From contig JAHCJY010000001.1 in NCBI GenBank assembly GCA_026126065.1, positions 558,001-622,000 on the forward strand: a stretch of 64,000 nucleotides of DNA. Reading direction: 5' to 3'. Numbering within the stretch: position 1 is the stretch's first letter; each line of letters begins with the position of its first letter. A program made the translations under genes and the position numbers. This DNA comes from Bauldia sp. Lineage in GTDB: Bacteria; Pseudomonadota; Alphaproteobacteria; Rhizobiales; Kaistiaceae. This document shows, in pieces, positions 60,430-64,000 of this stretch. Below the pieces are notes generated by a model, which ran no database searches, was not told the origin of the DNA, and was given only the letters and a program-made list of their open reading frames with translations.

Positions 60430-62016
60430 TCAGCCCCGGTCGGGCGGAGGAAGTTCGAGGAGCCGCACCGGCGCCTTCTCCTCATCGTCGCCTTCAGGCC
60501 CCGTCTCGGCGGGCAGCGTTTCATCGTCGCGGGCAGGCGCCTCCGGAACCGCCGGTGCGACGGTCTCGTCGACATCGCCGGAATCTGCAGCGGGCGGCTC
60601 GACGACCGAATCGCTGCCCGACGCTTCGGTGTCGGCCTGGCTTCCTTCGGCAGTTGCGGCGGTCACAACCGGGACCGGGCCGCTGGCGTCGCCGGCCGGG
60701 CGTGACTCGGCAGGAGGCGCGGCGGCTTCCGTGTCGAGGGCCGCCGACGGCGCGGCGCCGCCCTCGGCGGGGGGCTCGGCTCCGGCCGTTGGCGGGAGTT
60801 CGTCCGGTTCGGCGTCGATGCTCTCGATGCTGCCGGTGTCGGGCTTCTCTGTCGCATCGGGGATGTCCATCGCCGCGACATCGGGGTCGGGCCCGACGTC
60901 GTCACCGGCTTCCGGCGCGACCAAGATCGTAAAGGGCTTGCGGGCCGGCTCGGCGGCGGTTCTCCCGGGGAACACGGCGGCGTGCGCCGAGGCTTCCGGC
61001 AGCGGCCCATCGTCGCCGGGCGCCTCAGGGTTCCACGGGCCGTCCTCAGGCCACGCATGGGGCGGTTCATGCTCCGCCGGCGGCTCGTCGGGAATAGCCG
61101 CCTCCGCAAATCCGAGCCCGGCAGCGCGATATCCGGTCGGCGACACGGGCTCGTTCTCGTGCGTGCGTTCCGGAATCTCCTCCCCCGCGAGGACGGCGAC
61201 CGCCTCGGGATGGAGCGGCGGCTCCTCCTTCCCGCGGCGCGCGACAAGGCCCCGGAGCCAGAGGCCTGCCCGCGTGAGGGCTCCGTCGATGGCGGTCTCC
61301 TCGAGGAAGCGCGGCGGCCGGACATAAAGGAAGTGGTATGCGATCGCGATGATGAGGAGCGTCAGCGTCCAGGCGAGGAGGACGTCCGACAGGAAGTGGC
61401 CGCCGAACGCGATCCGGTTGAGCGAGAAGGCGAAGGCCAGCCCGAGCGCTGTCGCGAGCGCCGCCCGCCGGAAGCGTGCCGGCACAACCAGGGCGACGGC
61501 GACAAGCCAGATCGCGGCCGACGCTTCGCCCGACACGAACGAGCAGTTCCGGGCGCAGTAGTCCGAGATATGCCAGGCGGTGACGAAAGGCGCCTCGCCA
61601 CCGAACTCGAGGACTTCCGTCGGGCGCGGCCGGCCCCACAGCGCCTTCAGGATGCCGTTGACGAGGAGGCCGGCGCTGAGGGCAAGCGTCGTGGCGAGGA
61701 ACAGCATGGCCCGCCCCGGGATGACGGGGCGGCGGCGCGGGAAGACGAACAGCTTCGCCAGAAGCGAAAGCACGACGAGGCCGCCGACCAGCCAGAGGAT
61801 GATGCCCGAGACGTCGCGGAGCCACTGCAGCGCCGGGATGCGAGCAGCCGGGAAGCCGACGTCCGCGTCATAGAACTGGCGCGAAAACCAGAGGTCGAGC
61901 TGCGGAATGATCAGGAAGACGACCGACAGGATGGCGGTCGCGATGATAAGGATGCGGATCGGACCGAGCGCCCAGCGCCAGCCCCCCGTCGTTCCGCGCG
62001 CTTCGTCTTCCGTCAT
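60430..62016 (-). CDS. PAP2-family membrane phosphatase with long acidic tail
   Basis: The 528-residue protein has two parts. Residues 1-235 form a six-helix PAP2 phosphatase with KALWGRPRPTEVLEFGG (K-x6-RP motif), CSFVSGEASAAIWLV (where SGE replaces the usual SGH) and NRIAFGGHFLSDVLLAW (catalytic His). This resembles LpxE-type lipid A or other lipid phosphatases. Residues 240-528 are predicted disordered, rich in Ala, Pro, Glu and Asp, and end near PVRLLELPPPDRG. The tail is unusual for the family. It is upstream of the D-Ala carboxypeptidase on the same strand. Confidence 0.85.
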   Translation of the reverse strand: MTEDEARGTTGGWRWALGPIRILIIATAILSVVFLIIPQLDLWFSRQFYDADVGFPAARIPALQWLRDVSGIILWLVGGLVVLSLLAKLFVFPRRRPVIPGRAMLFLATTLALSAGLLVNGILKALWGRPRPTEVLEFGGEAPFVTAWHISDYCARNCSFVSGEASAAIWLVAVALVVPARFRRAALATALGLAFAFSLNRIAFGGHFLSDVLLAWTLTLLIIAIAYHFLYVRPPRFLEETAIDGALTRAGLWLRGLVARRGKEEPPLHPEAVAVLAGEEIPERTHENEPVSPTGYRAAGLGFAEAAIPDEPPAEHEPPHAWPEDGPWNPEAPGDDGPLPEASAHAAVFPGRTAAEPARKPFTILVAPEAGDDVGPDPDVAAMDIPDATEKPDTGSIESIDAEPDELPPTAGAEPPAEGGAAPSAALDTEAAAPPAESRPAGDASGPVPVVTAATAEGSQADTEASGSDSVVEPPAADSGDVDETVAPAVPEAPARDDETLPAETGPEGDDEEKAPVRLLELPPPDRG

Positions 62017-62218
62017 GACGTCCGTCGGTTCGCCGCCCCGTCCCTCGCATAGGGCGGCAGAGCGACATTGTCACGGGTGTCCGCTGCCGAAGCGTTGGGC
62101 AGCCCGCTGGGGCGGTTCAACAAGGGGGGGCGGGTCAAGCCCGACAAAGACGAGAGGGGAATGAGAGGGTCCGCATTGAAGCCTGGCGAACGCAGAGCCG
62201 CGACCCAAATCCCCACGC
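62017..62218. other. Intergenic stretch, no gene seen
   Basis: About 200 bases upstream of the PAP2 gene, next to the palindromic repeat. A run of eight G residues (62125-62132 region, AAGGGGGGGCGGG) stands out. I see no gene. Confidence 0.35.
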
Positions 62219-62355
62219 CCGTCGTTCCGGGGCCGCGAAGCGGAACCCGGAGCCCTTTGTTCGTTCGACGGGCCTTCGATCCGCTGAACACCGGACCGCC
62301 GTGCCCACCGCACAAAGGGTTCCTGCTCTCCGCTGCGCTCCGGCCGGAACGACGG
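62219..62355. repeat. MITE-like palindromic element with 12-bp terminal inverted repeats
   Basis: CCGTCGTTCCGG (62219-62230) and CCGGAACGACGG (62344-62355) are perfect 12-bp inverted repeats. Inside, GGAACCCGGAGCCCTTTGT and ACAAAGGGTTCC are also complementary, so the 137-base unit folds into a long stem. No coding sequence is inside. The form fits a non-autonomous miniature element or large intergenic palindrome. Confidence 0.75.
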
Positions 62356-62487
62356 AGTGAGTTGTTTCACCTGAACGCCAGCCAACGACCGCCTCAGATC
62401 GGGTTCAGCGGGCGCCCCATAAACCCGTGTCCATCGAATTCACCGGTGCCGCCGTGAACGGCGCCAGAAACCCGAAGGACAACGACC

Positions 62488-62862
62488 ATGACCCGCTCCC
62501 TCAAGACCCTCCTCGCCGCCTCGATCGCCCTCGGCACCGTCGGCGTCGCCACGGCCGCTTCGGCCCAGCCCTATGTCGTCATGCCGGTGGTCATCAACCC
62601 GCAGGCCTGTGACCTCTACGCCCAGAACTACGCCACCGGCCATGCCGGCCCGAAGAACCGCCAGGTGATCGTCGGCACGCTGCTCGGCGCCGGTGCGGGC
62701 TTCCTCGTCGGCGGGTTCGGCTTCGGCGCCCCGGGCGTGGGTGCTGCGGTCGGCGCCGGTGTCGGCGCGCTCGGTGGCGCTGCGATCGGCAATCCGCAGT
62801 GGAACGCGGCCTACAACGCCGCCTTCTCGGCCTGCATGCAGGGCTATGCTCTCCCGTACTAG
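62488..62862 (+). CDS. Secreted glycine-zipper protein
   Basis: The 124-residue protein has a signal peptide (LKTLLAASIALGTVGVATA, cleavage after ASA). An N-terminal part has one Cys (PQACDLYAQNYA). Then comes a glycine-zipper helix region (VGTLLGAGAGFLVGGFGFGA, GVGAAVGAGVGALGGAAIGN), typical of small outer-membrane or periplasmic proteins of the glycine-zipper group. It ends AAFSACMQGYALPY. The ATG 62488 follows GAAGGACAACG. The last 14 codons are repeated downstream at 62908-62952. Confidence 0.75.
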   Translation: MTRSLKTLLAASIALGTVGVATAASAQPYVVMPVVINPQACDLYAQNYATGHAGPKNRQVIVGTLLGAGAGFLVGGFGFGAPGVGAAVGAGVGALGGAAIGNPQWNAAYNAAFSACMQGYALPY

Positions 62863-62880
62863 GCGGCGTCTCTCTTCCTG

Positions 62881-62906
62881 CCCAACAGGGGCAAGCCCCT
62901 GTTGGG
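62881..62906 (+). terminator. Hairpin after the glycine-zipper gene
   Basis: CCCAACAGGGG and CCCCTGTTGGG form a perfect 11-bp stem around CAAG, 18 bases after the stop. It lacks a T-run and is followed directly by the duplicated gene tail. Confidence 0.7.
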
Positions 62907-62907
62907 T

Positions 62908-62952
62908 GCCGCCTTCTCGGCCTGCATGCAGGGCTACGCGCTGCCCTACTAG
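62908..62952 (+). pseudogene. Duplicated C-terminal tail of the glycine-zipper gene
   Basis: The bases encode AAFSACMQGYALPY and a TAG, the same 14 residues that end the gene at 62862. The DNA matches except at three third codon positions. No start or other part of a gene is present, so it is the leftover of a tandem duplicate. Confidence 0.85.
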
Positions 62953-63046
62953 TTTCGCGAACGGATCGGCGGCGGTTCCCCGCCCCCCTGCCGACCGTCG
63001 ATCCCGACCGGCCCGTCTGCCTCACGGCAGGCGGGCTTGGTGCGTG

Positions 63047-64000
63047 TTACGGGGTCGGGCGCGGCAGCGGCGCGGGAATGCCCGCGGTGGTCGTCGGGTC
63101 GATGCCCGGGCCCGGGGCGAACGCGGTCAGCGGGCCGTCCATCGGGTCGCGGAAGAGCGGTGGCGAGGCGCCTGCGGAGAGCGTCCCCGAGGCAACGAGC
63201 GCGGCAACCGCCATGTCATAGGCCGCCGCGTCGGCGGCGCGCTGCGCTTCGAGCGGGAAGGCGATGCGGTCCGGAATCGTGTAGGCCGGACACGGCCGGG
63301 TCGGTTCGAATCTCTCGCCGCCCGACTGCGCGTCGAACACGTAGCGGAAGTCGCAGACCTCGACCTCGGGCACCGTCCGCGTCACCTCGAAATGGTCGTA
63401 GCCCTCCTTCAGCATCTGCCAGAAGGCGAAGTGCGCGTTGGTGCTGTGCCGCGCCATGTTCTGCGGCGTCATCCGGAACGGGAAGGCGTGGATCTGGAAT
63501 TGGCGCTGGCCGCCGGCGAACGCTTCGCGCACGACGGCATAGATCTCCTCCACGCTTTCGTCCGTCATCGAATAGCACCCGGCCGACGAGCACGCGCCGT
63601 GCACCATCAGGTTCGATCCGGTCCGGCCGAGCGAGCGGTCGAAGGTGTTCGGGTAGCCGATGTTGAAGGAGAGGTGATAGCTCGAGTTCGGGTTCAACTG
63701 CGCCGGGCCGACGCTGTAGAACCCCTCGGGCGCCTGACGGTCCCCTTCGGCGATCTTCGGCCCGAGTTCACCGGACCACGCGCAGATCGCGTAGGTCTTC
63801 AGGAGCGCGTAGGTGCCGTCGGGGCGGCGCTTCCAGATCTCGAACACCGATTCCTCCTTGAAGACGCGGACGTAGATGGGCGCGATCGGCGTGGTGCCGA
63901 TCGCCTCCATCTGCTGGAGGAGCGCCGTCGTGATCGGCGCGAGATAGGCCGGAACGTCGGTCGTCTGACAGCTCGAAAGAAATGCGGCGGCCGCAGCGGG
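63047..64000 (-). CDS. YafK-type L,D-transpeptidase lipoprotein (5' end outside window)
   Basis: The frame is open to the window edge, so the first residues are missing; about 317 residues are visible. The start region reads AAAAFLSSCQTTD, a lipobox with a lipid-attachment Cys. The catalytic domain has VRVFKEESVFEIWKR, PEGFYSVGPAQLNPNSSYHL and the active site MVHGACSSAGCYSMTDESVE, which contains the HG...SxGC motif of YkuD/YafK enzymes. A C-terminal region of about 120 residues ends in a Pro-rich tail. Family members cleave or form cell-wall crosslinks or lipoprotein-peptidoglycan links. Confidence 0.88.
   Translation of the reverse strand, partial: PAAAAAFLSSCQTTDVPAYLAPITTALLQQMEAIGTTPIAPIYVRVFKEESVFEIWKRRPDGTYALLKTYAICAWSGELGPKIAEGDRQAPEGFYSVGPAQLNPNSSYHLSFNIGYPNTFDRSLGRTGSNLMVHGACSSAGCYSMTDESVEEIYAVVREAFAGGQRQFQIHAFPFRMTPQNMARHSTNAHFAFWQMLKEGYDHFEVTRTVPEVEVCDFRYVFDAQSGGERFEPTRPCPAYTIPDRIAFPLEAQRAADAAAYDMAVAALVASGTLSAGASPPLFRDPMDGPLTAFAPGPGIDPTTTAGIPAPLPRPTP

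Noticed and set aside
59088..60932. 614-codon plus-strand ORF opposite the carboxypeptidase and PAP2 genes
   Set aside because: Spans two well supported minus-strand genes and has Arg/Ala-rich shadow composition.
60982..62052. 356-codon plus-strand ORF opposite the PAP2 gene
   Set aside because: Antisense of the PAP2 gene; charged low-complexity sequence without motifs.

Overview
The window is high-GC DNA from an alphaproteobacterium, most likely of the Hyphomicrobiales (Rhizobiales) or a close relative. Evidence: the housekeeping set at the right end (rlmN, dsbB, BI-1/YccA, thpR, a D-Ala-D-Ala carboxypeptidase, a PAP2 phosphatase and a YafK-type L,D-transpeptidase), a small CPxC zinc protein typical of the group, and the DUF2924 / large serine recombinase module common in its mobile elements. 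No species is claimed.

Layout. (1) 1-455: end of a chromosomal gene and tRNA-Thr(CGT). (2) 0.45-10.2 kb: accessory DNA starting right after the tRNA, with a tRNA-Ser-like 3' end, a broken SpoIIE-type phosphatase, and a cell-surface glycan cluster (hexapeptide acetyltransferase, three-domain glycosyltransferase, methyltransferase, UDP-glucose dehydrogenase, alpha/beta-hydrolase-fold protein). (3) 10.2-19.3 kb: small hypothetical and secreted proteins, a frameshifted cytochrome c, a VOC protein, a small serine recombinase with a fragment of a second copy, NTF2-like and DUF4188 proteins and a large STAND-like ATPase. (4) 19.5-36.1 kb: a phage- or satellite-like element with four tandem HTH paralogues, a ParB-MTase, a P27 small terminase, two DUF3489 copies, a DUF927/TOPRIM primase-helicase with a CHC2-like partner, an AlpA-like HTH, a sigma-like factor, two unknown genes, and a DUF2924 + large serine recombinase operon. 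Most of its genes are joined by ATGA stop/start overlaps, and no capsid, portal, tail or large terminase gene is visible. (5) 36.1-41.3 kb: a defence island directly behind the recombinase. It holds a retron-type reverse transcriptase fused to a trypsin-like protease, then a SIR2-APAZ plus short prokaryotic Argonaute pair (SPARSA type). The Argonaute frame is broken by one base. (6) 41.6-49.1 kb: chromosomal-type genes (DUF502, tandem universal stress protein, Na/Pi cotransporter, Tat-exported metallophosphoesterase) and a recombinase C-terminal remnant. (7) 49.1-64 kb: a TetR/SDR divergent pair with a palindromic operator, a DEAD-box RNA helicase, a UDG-like protein, tRNA-Leu(CAA), and the housekeeping genes above.

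The most notable region is 36.1-41.3 kb, where two kinds of anti-phage system share one strand and sit about 130 bp apart beside a site-specific recombinase, as expected for cargo of a mobile element. All functions are read from motifs and family resemblance by eye. Statements about family biology rest on known families, and no search or structure prediction was run.
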